NCBI RefSeq assembly: GCF_016429015.1
Contig: NZ_JAELTU010000025.1
Span: forward strand, 1-64,000
Direction of reading: 5' to 3'
DNA: 64,000 nt
Source: Rhizobium sp. ASV20
Lineage (GTDB): Bacteria; Pseudomonadota; Alphaproteobacteria; Rhizobiales; Rhizobiaceae
Numbering within the stretch: position 1 is the stretch's first letter; each line of letters starts with the position of its first letter. Below, one piece after another: positions 54,571-61,729 of the stretch. The notes under the pieces were generated by a model, which saw only the letters and a program-made list of their open reading frames with translations, did no database searches and had not been told where the DNA came from. The position numbers and the translations under genes are program-made.

Positions 54571-55299
54571 ATGTGCGGTCGCATCTACATCAAAGCATCA
54601 TTGCGCGAACTATTGACAAACTTTTCGTTTGCCCGGCCCGGCGATGTCGAGCCGCTTTCGAACAGCTTTCCGAATTACAACGGAGCGCCGACGCAATCCT
54701 ATCCCGTCATCGTCAGGGATATTGTCCAAGAGCCTGATATCACCGGCCCAATCTTCGTTTCGGGCCGATGGGGCTTCGTTCCCGAATGGGCCAAGGATGA
54801 CGGCATAGCGAGACTCGCGCCGATCAATGCCAGGGCGGAAGGCATCCAGACGCATCGCATGTTCCGGCAGGCTTACAAGTCAAAGCGTTGCCTTGTACCG
54901 ATCAATGGTTTCTTCGAGTGGAAGGACATTCACGGGACCGGCAAAAACAAGCAGCCCTATGCCATCGCCATGAAAGACGGCAGCCCCTATGTGCTTGCCG
55001 GCATCTGGTCGCGCCGCCGCGACCCAGAGACCGGCCTAGACAAGCAGACGTTTGCAATCGTGACCTGCGCACCAAACGAGATGATGAGCGAAATTCACGA
55101 CCGAATGCCGGTCATCCTGCACCCGGAAGACTATGATCGCTGGCTATCGCCAGAGCCGGACCCCGCTGACCTTATGAAGCCCTTCCCATCCGAGCTAATG
55201 ACCATGTGGAAAATCGGCAGGGACGTAGGCAACGTGAGGAACAACCGGCCCGATATCATCGACCCCATGCCCGAAGACCCGGAGCCGCCATTGCTATGA
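54571..55299 (+). CDS. SRAP protein (SOS-response-associated peptidase, YedK/HMCES family)
   Basis: A 242-aa protein that forms a DNA-protein crosslink with abasic sites in single-stranded DNA through Cys2. MCGRIYI begins the protein after removal of Met; NYNGAPTQ supplies the conserved Asn, INARAEGI the Glu-containing loop, CLVPINGFFEWK the second block, and MMSEIHDRMPVIL the catalytic His. All key residues are present. Copies in islands and prophages are common. Its stop overlaps the start of the following small gene (ATGA). Confidence 0.94.
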   Translation: MCGRIYIKASLRELLTNFSFARPGDVEPLSNSFPNYNGAPTQSYPVIVRDIVQEPDITGPIFVSGRWGFVPEWAKDDGIARLAPINARAEGIQTHRMFRQAYKSKRCLVPINGFFEWKDIHGTGKNKQPYAIAMKDGSPYVLAGIWSRRRDPETGLDKQTFAIVTCAPNEMMSEIHDRMPVILHPEDYDRWLSPEPDPADLMKPFPSELMTMWKIGRDVGNVRNNRPDIIDPMPEDPEPPLL

Positions 55300-55511
55300 G
55301 CGACGAAACACGCACGCCCACCCATCCATTCCCGCCGACATACCTCGAGCATTTTTGCGAGCATCCCGGCTGCAACCAATGGGGCTTGCTCGGGTACGAA
55401 CCGGCTAAAGGGAAAAACAGCTTTTGGTGCTGGCCTCATTTTCCAGACGAGGAATGGAAAGCAGACAGGCGTAAAGAGAGGGAGGCGCGGGATGGACGCC
55501 AAGCAGTCTAG
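55296..55511 (+). CDS. Small Cys/His protein coupled to SRAP
   Basis: A 71-aa protein from an ATG overlapping the SRAP stop. HFCEHPGCNQWG and FWCWPHF give a C-x4-C ... C-x2-H pattern, likely one zinc site. The C-terminus is strongly basic (EEWKADRRKEREARDGRQ), suggesting nucleic acid contact. Coupling to SRAP hints at a partner in handling damaged DNA, but no family name is recognised. Confidence 0.7.
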   Translation: MSDETRTPTHPFPPTYLEHFCEHPGCNQWGLLGYEPAKGKNSFWCWPHFPDEEWKADRRKEREARDGRQAV

Positions 55512-55547
55512 CGAAACCTATCTCTGGACGCTTTTTAGTTGCCGAAT

Positions 55548-55763
55548 TTAATGCCATCCTCGCGAACTTGAAGGGACGATAAACTCTCCCGATGGGTCGA
55601 GCAATGCCCAGAGGTCCCCTACGGCCTGACGCGCGAGAGATATCCCTATATGCAGGGCTATCACATGGTCTTCATCGTCGAGCGATACTGACGCTGCCTC
55701 AACCAAGCGCAGTCTGTCTTGCAGCACGCATAGCTGATCAATCACCTTGCTACTGACTTCCAT
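55548..55763 (-). CDS. Small helical hypothetical protein
   Basis: About 71 aa from the ATG at 55763 with GGAG ten bases upstream. It is helical and acidic (KVIDQLCVLQDRLRLVEAAS, then GISLARQAVGDLWALLD). A short orphan convergent with the SRAP operon; composition resembles small phage or rhizobial DUF proteins, but none is named. Confidence 0.5.
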   Translation of the reverse strand: MEVSSKVIDQLCVLQDRLRLVEAASVSLDDEDHVIALHIGISLARQAVGDLWALLDPSGEFIVPSSSRGWH

Positions 55764-55928
55764 CGTTGTTCTCCGCGTTCGATGGCTCATCAGGCCGGAG
55801 ATGCCTCCGAGTGTCCACTCGCAAAAGTGTTAGTTGCTTGCGCCTTCAAACGGCCAGGTGCGAATGCGCACGGCGGCAGTCTGGAACCATTGGTCCCGTT
55901 GGGGGTTATGTCTTAGAGGAGTACTCCG

Positions 55929-56150
55929 ATGAGTAACGACATCAATAGACCGAGCCCCGATCTCAAAGCGACAACGACACGCCAGCAGCCCGCGATTCCG
56001 TGGACCGCAATACTTGTGGCTGTTCTCGTGGGGGCCTTTACCTGGAATTTCTGGCCGCATGCCAGCACCACGACCCCTATCCAAACCTACACGACCACAC
56101 AGCAGCCTTCGACTACAACCATGCCTGCGGCTGCCCCCGCGCAGAAATAG
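55929..56150 (+). CDS. Small single-TM protein with Thr-rich tail
   Basis: A 73-aa protein; AGAGGAG lies eight bases before the ATG. Residues 1-22 are polar, 23-42 (IPWTAILVAVLVGAFTWNFW) form one membrane helix, and the rest is Thr/Pro-rich (STTTPIQTYTTTQQPSTTT). No function recognised. The next small gene starts 28 bp on with its own strong site. Confidence 0.6.
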   Translation: MSNDINRPSPDLKATTTRQQPAIPWTAILVAVLVGAFTWNFWPHASTTTPIQTYTTTQQPSTTTMPAAAPAQK

Positions 56151-56178
56151 GAACGGTCTTCGAGAGGAGGATAAGCCT

Positions 56179-56400
56179 ATGGTCAAACATGACAAACTGC
56201 CTAAATCGAGCAAATCGAGTGCGAAGGACGCTCGCAAGAGCAATGCTTCCGCGTATGAGCGAGGCGCGGAAGCCGGTAAACAAAAATATCCCAAAGAAGG
56301 TAACCCCTATCCCGAGGGCAGTGGGGCCGCAAAATCGTTCGAACACGGACAGCTAGACGCCCAAAAGGTCAGATGCAGCGATAAACCGCCGGGACGATAG
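56179..56400 (+). CDS. Small basic hypothetical protein
   Basis: A 73-aa, lysine- and serine-rich, probably disordered protein (HDKLPKSSKSSAKDARKSNASAYERGAEAG). GAGGAGG is seven bases before the ATG at 56179, one of the best binding sites in this region. Function unknown; it may bind nucleic acid. Confidence 0.55.
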   Translation: MVKHDKLPKSSKSSAKDARKSNASAYERGAEAGKQKYPKEGNPYPEGSGAAKSFEHGQLDAQKVRCSDKPPGR

Positions 56401-56513
56401 TTGACGACACCGATAAGCAGCAGCGTAGTGCCACGGTTCTAGTAGACTTCTCACCAGCGATATTTTCGGGCGCCATTCGAAATCGTTCAGGATTATGTCA
56501 GACACGTCCTATA

Positions 56514-56608
56514 GGGCGCCCTTGCGAAATTGGCGCCCCAATCGACGTTTCGCATGAAGCGCCCGAAAGCGCTTCAGCTCTGCCTCCGCAAAGGGGCAGA
56601 GCTTTTTT
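56514..56608 (+). ncRNA. Candidate structured small RNA with intrinsic terminator
   Basis: Three consecutive stem-loops in a 392-bp gap (56401-56792): GGGCGCC/GGCGCCC (56514-56520 and 56532-56538), GAAGCGC/GCGCTTC (56556-56562 and 56569-56575), and AGCTCTGCC/GGCAGAGCT (56576-56584 and 56595-56603) followed by TTTTTT. The last is a textbook terminator. No gene ends close before it (nearest stop 56400), which favours a separate short transcript; a CTATAG near 56509 could be a -10. It may instead be the terminator of the upstream small genes. Confidence 0.5.
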
Positions 56609-56792
56609 GTCTATTTCCTTCCAACATTGATCTTCGACGCCTTCTTCGAATGGACGCGATGCCTTCAGCCGCCTATGCCAATTCGAGATGAATTATCGCG
56701 CGATCTCGTCACGCTCGATAAAGTCCCCCTAAAATTTGAATGCCGCTCACCCCATCTATGTATCTGCGAGGTCGCAACACAGGGGTTTCATC

Positions 56793-56975
56793 ATGCAGAC
56801 GGTCATCAGTCCCGAGGCGAGAAAGAAACTCAATGAGCTGCATGCGAGCCATTCGAAGGCCAAAGCACGTGCAAACCATGTTCTGGAGAAGTCCGGCGTG
56901 GAATCTGAGGCCTTTCGAAAAGCGGACGAAGAGATGAAACGACTTTGGCGCCTCATGCTGGAGATTACGGATTAG
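56793..56975 (+). CDS. Small helical hypothetical protein
   Basis: A 60-aa protein from the ATG at 56793, AGGGG upstream. It is one long charged helix (SPEARKKLNELHASHSKAKARANHVLEKSG, then EEMKRLWRLMLEI). Convergent with the phage lysis genes. No family recognised. Confidence 0.5.
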   Translation: MQTVISPEARKKLNELHASHSKAKARANHVLEKSGVESEAFRKADEEMKRLWRLMLEITD

Positions 56976-57056
56976 CCTGCCAACGCCACAAACCAAAGGC
57001 GCTCCGAAAACGCAAAAAGCCGCCCGGCATACGCGAGGCGGCGTTTAGTTTGCGAT

Positions 57057-57383
57057 CTATTGGCCCGTCATGCGCCGGGAAAACCATTTCTGAAATAGCA
57101 CCTCAGTCCCGCGCGGCCCGAGATAGGCAAGCCCGGCAATAAGGCCCGTCGTTGCCGGCTGCCCTACATTTAAATAGGAGGCTATCCCCTCCCCGATGAA
57201 CGCCATGCCAAGAGCAACGGGAGCTTCCCAAAGCAATTCGAGGCCGAAGAACTTCCGCCGGCCCTTGCGCGCCTCGTTGGTGTGCCACATTGCCCGGCCC
57301 ATCATGGCCCCGACGATGGTCGACAACGCTCCGCCACCCCAGGCATTCAGCAGCTCGTAGAGCGAGTTGTATTTGTCAGACAT
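57057..57383 (-). CDS. LydA-like phage holin
   Basis: A 108-aa protein with three hydrophobic segments (GGALSTIVGAMMGRAMW, WEAPVALGMAFIGEGIASYL, TTGLIAGLAYLGPRG). KGRRKFFGLELLWE and LAYLGPRGTE resemble the phage LydA/holin family. It should make the inner-membrane lesions that release the endolysin. Its ATG overlaps the stop of the Rz1-like gene (TGATG). Last gene of the lysis cassette. Confidence 0.75.
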   Translation of the reverse strand: MSDKYNSLYELLNAWGGGALSTIVGAMMGRAMWHTNEARKGRRKFFGLELLWEAPVALGMAFIGEGIASYLNVGQPATTGLIAGLAYLGPRGTEVLFQKWFSRRMTGQ

Positions 57384-57604
57384 CAGCCGGGCTTTCCGCA
57401 TTTGTATTGGGCATAGCGCCCACGATGTCGCGCGATGTTGACAGCAACCGGCCTGTCGTGGCCGACCAGATATGTGTTCGTTTCAGGTGCCGGGTCGATG
57501 GGCACCAGAACATCGCACGGTTCAATTCCCTTTGCTGTCGGGCTGCAAGCAGCCGCCGAGCAGCAAGCACAAATCAGCGTCATCAGCCTGAAAAGCGTTC
57601 GCAT
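57383..57604 (-). CDS. Rz1-like outer-membrane lipoprotein (o-spanin candidate)
   Basis: A 73-aa protein whose first 20 residues end in CSAAAC, a plausible lipoprotein signal; the lipidated Cys would be the one before SPTAKG. The mature part contains PIDPAPETNTYL and RHRGRYAQYKC. It starts inside the Rz-like gene in another frame, the classical Rz/Rz1 nesting, and its stop overlaps the holin start. Role: fusing inner and outer membranes during host lysis. Identification rests mainly on architecture. Confidence 0.65.
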   Translation of the reverse strand: MRTLFRLMTLICACCSAAACSPTAKGIEPCDVLVPIDPAPETNTYLVGHDRPVAVNIARHRGRYAQYKCGKPG

Positions 57605-57767
57605 CGATCTTCTGTCCGTCTTTGAGGATGGTAACGCGGCTTGCCTGTAGGCTTGCCGCAATCTCGGTTTTGGCCGCGCGTTTGCCGACCAGATAGGCCG
57701 GCGTCATCGCCAAGGCGGCACCGATCACGATGCCGCCTCCAATCTTGATAGCGTCGAAGGGCATCAT
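57522..57767 (-). CDS. Rz-like inner-membrane protein (i-spanin candidate)
   Basis: An 81-aa protein with one N-terminal membrane helix (KIGGGIVIGAALAMTPAYLVG) and a short periplasmic helical part (RAAKTEIAASLQASRVTIL). It starts at the stop of the endolysin gene (ATGA) and its last 83 bases encode the start of the Rz1-like lipoprotein in another frame. It is shorter than lambda Rz, but the layout is typical. Some phages have such a protein with other names (LysB). Confidence 0.65.
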   Translation of the reverse strand: MMPFDAIKIGGGIVIGAALAMTPAYLVGKRAAKTEIAASLQASRVTILKDGQKIDANAFQADDADLCLLLGGCLQPDSKGN

Positions 57768-58408
57768 GCGAGCTTCCGCCACGCCACATAGAGCGTGAGT
57801 CCCACGACGACGACCGCGAGACCCATCCGCAGCCACTCGCCGGAAGAGAGATCGCCCTGTTGCTGCGAGATGACTTCGACAGCCTTCGAAAGCGGCTCTT
57901 GCGCGACGGTTGCCGACGCGCCGACGCCGCTCGCAACGATGGCGACGGCCTTGGACTTGGCTTGCGTCTCGGTCTCCGCCGTGTATTTCGCGCCGGCAAC
58001 CGGACCCTTTGACGGGTATTGCTTCCAAGGCAACTGCCAGTGCGGGCCATCCTTGAAGCCCTTCCAGTCGCCGCCCCACTCGACGGCAATTCCAAGCTCG
58101 TTTGCCGCCTGCTTCATGGCCTTGGCGATCTTGTGATAGAGCGGCCAATCCCAAGACACTTCGCCATTGATGACCGGCGCGACATCGACCGCGTGGCCGT
58201 AGCCGTTCTCAGCCTTCAGATGGCGCGAATTCATCGTCTTCGACGCGCCCGACGCGACAAGCTGCTTCTGTCGTTCGACGGTGCGCAGCCCCTCAAGCAC
58301 CGTGAAATCAACTTCGGTGATCTGGATAGCACGCTTCACGATGCGCACGAGATCGGGATGCACTCCATTCAGGCGCGAAACGCTCCGCGCCGATAGCGTG
58401 TAGCTCAT
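57764..58408 (-). CDS. Phage endolysin, M15-type peptidase with C-terminal membrane anchor
   Basis: A 214-aa protein. The start ATG at 58408 gives YTLSARSVSRLNGVHPDLV. VLEGLRTVERQKQL, SRHLKAENGYGHAVDVAP (zinc His and Asp) and WGGDWKGFKDGPHWQLP (second His) are the L-alanyl-D-glutamate / VanY-like peptidase motifs that cut peptidoglycan peptides. A TM helix is at the C-terminus (RMGLAVVVVGLTLYVAW). It heads the lysis cassette endolysin, Rz-like, Rz1-like, holin. The anchor at the C-terminus is unusual for soluble endolysins and may delay release. Confidence 0.88.
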   Translation of the reverse strand: MSYTLSARSVSRLNGVHPDLVRIVKRAIQITEVDFTVLEGLRTVERQKQLVASGASKTMNSRHLKAENGYGHAVDVAPVINGEVSWDWPLYHKIAKAMKQAANELGIAVEWGGDWKGFKDGPHWQLPWKQYPSKGPVAGAKYTAETETQAKSKAVAIVASGVGASATVAQEPLSKAVEVISQQQGDLSSGEWLRMGLAVVVVGLTLYVAWRKLA

Positions 58409-58465
58409 TATGTAACTCCTATGTTTTGGAAAAACGCCGCTAGGGCGGGTCACAGCATCAAAAAC

Positions 58466-58519
58466 GTATCGTTTAGTGATACCATCTCGTTGACTTCCCG
58501 ACGTATCACTGTATGATAC
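58466..58519 (+). promoter_or_regulatory. higBA promoter with two operator palindromes
   Basis: TTGACT (58490-58495), 16 bp, TATGAT (58512-58517) form a good promoter 22 bp before higB. Two copies of GTATCR-N5-TGATAC (58466-58482 and 58503-58519) flank or cover it, the second over the -10. This fits autorepression by HigA. Confidence 0.8.
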
Positions 58520-58538
58520 CAAATATCAGGAGGCCGAT

Positions 58539-58820
58539 ATGATCCGTTCGTTCAAAGACAAGCTCACCGCATCGATCGATGACGGATCAATCAAGAAGGG
58601 TTTTCCGGCTGATCTGGTACGCCGCGCTCAACAACTGCTCTATGTGCTGAACGCAGCAACCAGCGTTGAAGACCTGCGGTCCCCGCCCGGCAATCGTCTG
58701 GAAAAGCTGTCGGGCGACCGTGCAGGTCAGCATTCGATTAGGATCAACAAGCAATGGCGCATCTGCTTCATCTGGACGGAAGCAGGGCCGGAGCAAGTCG
58801 AAATCACGGACTACCATTGA
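58539..58820 (+). CDS. higB: HigB-type toxin (RelE/ParE superfamily)
   Basis: A 93-aa toxin. IRSFKDKLTASIDDGS, LRSPPGNRLEKLSGDRAGQHSIRINKQWRICFIW and the EITDYH end match the plasmid maintenance killer (HigB) family, a ribosome-dependent mRNA endonuclease. AGGAGG is five bases upstream. It precedes its antitoxin, the usual HigBA order, and sits on the strand opposite to the prophage lysis and tail genes on both sides. Confidence 0.94.
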   Translation: MIRSFKDKLTASIDDGSIKKGFPADLVRRAQQLLYVLNAATSVEDLRSPPGNRLEKLSGDRAGQHSIRINKQWRICFIWTEAGPEQVEITDYH

Positions 58821-58872
58821 CCCGAAAGGGCATGGTAGCCATCATGACAACAGCCAAGGAGGGCAAGCGATC

Positions 58873-59169
58873 ATGACAGTTAGCAAACTCCCCGCGATCC
58901 ATCCGGGCGAAATCCTGCGGGAACTGTACCTCGAACCGCTCGACATGACGCCCTATGCGCTGGCGAAGCACATCAACGTGCCGCGCACCCGCGTTGAGCG
59001 CATCATCGCCGAAAAGACCGGCATCACCACAGACACGGCTATGCGGCTGGCGAAATTCTTCAAGACAGCCCCTGAATTCTGGCTGAACTTGCAGAATGCC
59101 TATGACATCAAGATCGCCGCCCGAGTGATGGAAAGCGACCTTGCGCAGATCAAAGAGATTGCCGCCTAG
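58873..59169 (+). CDS. higA: HigA-type antitoxin (XRE helix-turn-helix)
   Basis: A 98-aa antitoxin with AAGGAGGG upstream. IHPGEILRELYLEPLDMTPYALAKHINVPRTRVERII is the VapI/HigA helix-turn-helix and LAKFFKTAPEFWLNLQNAYDI is the conserved end. It neutralises HigB and represses the operon. The last two codons and stop fall inside a 22-bp sequence repeated exactly at 59817-59838. Confidence 0.95.
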   Translation: MTVSKLPAIHPGEILRELYLEPLDMTPYALAKHINVPRTRVERIIAEKTGITTDTAMRLAKFFKTAPEFWLNLQNAYDIKIAARVMESDLAQIKEIAA

Positions 59170-59838
59170 TTCTCATCCGTCCATCGACATTGGGGGGCCA
59201 TGAGCAACGAAGCTGGTAAAAAAGGCTAAGGGACCGGGAGACCTTACATCATGATACGCCGCCTATTCGCATTCTTTAGATCTGCCGTTACCAGTTCCTC
59301 TTCGGCGGCAACGGATGATCGGCCAGCAAGTGAACCGGCGCGCTTGGAGGACGATATCCAAACCGCCGCTCAGTGGATTTCCATGGCATTGCAAAGCTCA
59401 GGCTATGACGCCGATTTTACGCCTCAGAGCATGCGAGAGGTGGAACGGTTCTTCGATGAGCAAACGAACGAGGGCAAGCCGATAGCCGGCGGCCTCTTGT
59501 CACAAGACTACGGGCGGCGCTTGTTCGCGCTAGGCAGCTATTGCGGCGAGGTCCTTCGCAGAGAGCTGGGCGGCAACTGGGTAACAGATGATAGCGACCC
59601 GAATGGAGAAATCAATGTGGCTGTCAAACTGGGAAATAACGTTACCTGTTGGCCAGTTCAGCGGGTCATGAAACGGGCGAACAGTCGCGAAAATAGCTTA
59701 GTGCATTGGGCCATTTCACTAAGAGCCTGACCCATCAAGAGTTAAGTGGAACCAATCCCTTGTGGGTCTGCTTGTTTCCTTAGTCGAGAACAAGGCTGTA
59801 TTTCACCTTAGCTTCCGCCGCCTAGTTCTCATCCGTCC
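59161..59838. repeat. Exact 22-bp direct repeats flanking a 634-bp cassette
   Basis: The sequence starting GCCGCCTAGTTCTCATC occurs at 59161-59182 and again at 59817-59838, identical for 22 bases and diverging on both sides. The left copy encodes the end of higA, the right copy encodes (on the other strand) the last codons of gpD. Between them lies the 159-aa orphan gene. Confidence 0.9.
59251..59730 (+). CDS. Hypothetical protein in repeat-flanked cassette
   Basis: A 159-aa protein with GGGAG upstream of the ATG. The N-terminus is basic with a short hydrophobic stretch (IRRLFAFFRSAVTSSSS), then a soluble helical domain (FTPQSMREVERFFDEQ, GGLLSQDYGRRLFALGSYCGEVLRRELGGNWV) and a strand-rich end (INVAVKLGNNVTCWPVQRVMKR). 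The domain resembles small proteins of unknown function that occur singly in many bacteria. It probably belongs to the inserted segment rather than to the phage tail operon. Confidence 0.65.
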   Translation: MIRRLFAFFRSAVTSSSSAATDDRPASEPARLEDDIQTAAQWISMALQSSGYDADFTPQSMREVERFFDEQTNEGKPIAGGLLSQDYGRRLFALGSYCGEVLRRELGGNWVTDDSDPNGEINVAVKLGNNVTCWPVQRVMKRANSRENSLVHWAISLRA

Positions 59839-60985
59839 GCCCGAACCGGCGAGGGGTGAGGAAAGCCGAAGGCGTGGCGGGCGTGCCCGGCGCGCTGTTT
59901 GGCGCGACCTTGCCGCCGGCATCCGAGGCACCGGAGGATCCGCCGGCCTCCCCCTTCCCGCCGCCCTCGCTCTCGTCTTCCGTCGCCGACTTGCCGTCAT
60001 AGAGCCGCCCGGAAACGTCAACCTCAAAGCCCGATGTCTTGGTGTATTTGGAGCGCGCCGTCTTGATGATGTAGGGCACGCCGTCCAGTCCAGGGCGAAC
60101 ATCGGCGAAGAGAAGCGGCAAGCCCGCCTCAATCGTCTCGTCACCGATGACAGTCACCGAAACAGCGCCCTCGCCCCGCGCAAGCTCTTTCGCCTTGGCG
60201 CGAGCCGCCTTGTCGGCTTCGGCAGGCGATGAAAAGGCTTCGGGAATGCGGTAGACGCTGTCGCCGTCCGCATCCGATTCCGCCTCGATTTCGACCCGCT
60301 TCGCCTTGTCGGCATCCTGATAGTAGGACACAACCTTGCTGTATTTCGTGCGGTCGTTGATGTCGACTTTCAGCGTGCCGGTTTTGATCACCGAAGGCGT
60401 GAGGATGATTGAACCGAGCGACGAACCGGAGGCTGACAGGCCGGAGCCGCGCCGGGCAAACAATAGCCGCCGCTGCTTGATCGCGAACAGGGCATTATGC
60501 CGGTCAGCCAGCCGCCGCAGGAAATGGATGTTCGTTTCGTCCTGTTGCCCTATCCACTCATATTCATGCGCGGCGAGATCGCTATCCACGGCAGGCGTCA
60601 AGCCGCTCTCGCTTGCGATTTCGGATATGATGTCGCCGAGCTTGCTTTTGTCCCATGCCCGTTCCTGCCGCTCTTTCAGCTTGCCGGCGCGCAGGTCCGC
60701 CGCCTTGCCTGAAATCGACATCTTATAAGGCAGGCAATCGAGGCTGATCTTGTCAGCCGTGAATTGACCCTTCGACACGAGGTTGTTGCCGTATCCAATT
60801 TTGACCGAGATGATGGCACCCTTGCGCGGCAAAGCGAGGAAATTCGGCGGGCCGTCGTTCAGCTCGATATCGACCGTATCAGACTTCAAGCCCTCTTCAT
60901 CCGTCACGGTGACGGATATCAAGCGCTCATAGAATTGGCCCGCGACGGGAACACCGTCGACGGTGATTTCAACACGAGGATGCAT
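59822..60985 (-). CDS. D: Phage late control protein D (tail hub/spike, P2 gpD-like)
   Basis: A 387-aa baseplate hub protein. The ATG at 60985 is two bases after the gpX stop. HPRVEITVDGVPVAGQFYERLISVTVTDEEG at the start, ILPRKGAIISVKIGYG-type LALPRKGAIISVKIGYG, QQDETNIHFLRRLADRHNALFAIK and GTLKVDINDRTKYSKVVSYYQD are gpD features (VgrG-like fold). The tail end is a low-complexity Gly/Ser/Ala region. It is a late gene of a contractile P2-type tail. Confidence 0.93.
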   Translation of the reverse strand: MHPRVEITVDGVPVAGQFYERLISVTVTDEEGLKSDTVDIELNDGPPNFLALPRKGAIISVKIGYGNNLVSKGQFTADKISLDCLPYKMSISGKAADLRAGKLKERQERAWDKSKLGDIISEIASESGLTPAVDSDLAAHEYEWIGQQDETNIHFLRRLADRHNALFAIKQRRLLFARRGSGLSASGSSLGSIILTPSVIKTGTLKVDINDRTKYSKVVSYYQDADKAKRVEIEAESDADGDSVYRIPEAFSSPAEADKAARAKAKELARGEGAVSVTVIGDETIEAGLPLLFADVRPGLDGVPYIIKTARSKYTKTSGFEVDVSGRLYDGKSATEDESEGGGKGEAGGSSGASDAGGKVAPNSAPGTPATPSAFLTPRRFGRTDEN

Positions 60986-60987
60986 GA

Positions 60988-61200
60988 TCAATCCCAAAGG
61001 CTGACAAGCCGACGCTCCGCGCTAACGCTCGGCAGGTCGGGCATGAAGATTTCAGTGCCGAGTGGAAGAACCGGGCCAAGGGCAGCAAGGCCACGATTGG
61101 CCGAAAGCACCGCCTCAACTGCGCCCGCCGTTCGTCCGTAGTGATTGAAACAGGCAGTATCGACCGTTTCACCCTGTCGGGTTGTGTATGTCTTAGCCAT
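60988..61200 (-). CDS. X: Phage tail protein X (LysM-like)
   Basis: A 70-aa protein, the usual size of P2 gpX. KTYTTRQGETVDTACFNHYGR and NRGLAALGPVLPLGTEIFMPDLP make a LysM-like fold. It is part of the tail tube end or baseplate. Start ATG at 61200, five bases after gpU; stop next to gpD. Confidence 0.92.
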   Translation of the reverse strand: MAKTYTTRQGETVDTACFNHYGRTAGAVEAVLSANRGLAALGPVLPLGTEIFMPDLPSVSAERRLVSLWD

Positions 61201-61204
61201 GGGA

Positions 61205-61669
61205 TCACCGGAAAAGATTGGAGAGGAAAGAACTTGCGCTATCGCGCAAGCCGCCGGCACCCGCCGCCGCTTCGGTCGGCAACCGCTTGAGCGAGATCAC
61301 ATAGGCATTCCGGCGAGCGACCCCGCTGGCGTCGTGGAAAGACATGTCTTCCTCGACTGACTGCACTGTGAACATGCCGCGAATGATGCCCTCGACGGCA
61401 TCGCCGCTCACCAGCATCATTTCCATGCCGGCCAGTGATGCGGCAATGATGCCGTCAAGTTGCGACTGCCCGCCGAACTCTTCGGGAAACAAGACGCCCT
61501 GAATCGTCACTTCGTCGGACGTTGGGCCTGTCCACTGTTGCGGATTGAGGGTTTGGCCCACGGGTATCTCAACCCAAGGCGTATTCACCTTGCGTTTGAC
61601 ACCCTGATAGCCAAAGCCCAACGCCTCGAAGGCGTAGCCTCCGAGCATCATCGATGTTACACCCGTCAT
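61205..61669 (-). CDS. U: Phage tail protein U (tail terminator-like)
   Basis: A 154-aa gpU protein. The ATG at 61669 gives MLGGYAFEALGFGYQGVKR; PTSDEVTIQGVLFPEEFGG and MFTVQSVEEDMSFHDASG are the conserved blocks of the P2 gpU family. The minus-strand operon is broken just upstream by a plus-strand gene (61730-62053). Confidence 0.92.
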   Translation of the reverse strand: MTGVTSMMLGGYAFEALGFGYQGVKRKVNTPWVEIPVGQTLNPQQWTGPTSDEVTIQGVLFPEEFGGQSQLDGIIAASLAGMEMMLVSGDAVEGIIRGMFTVQSVEEDMSFHDASGVARRNAYVISLKRLPTEAAAGAGGLRDSASSFLSNLFR

Positions 61670-61729
61670 GGGGACTCCGTTGCTGCTGAACAAACGGCGG
61701 TTGCGGCGCCGCCATTCGATGGGGGGAAA

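Noticed and set aside
56627-56836. A 69-aa plus-strand frame before the 60-aa helical protein
   Set aside because: Poor start context just after the terminator, overlaps the better-supported gene at 56793 and has no family likeness.
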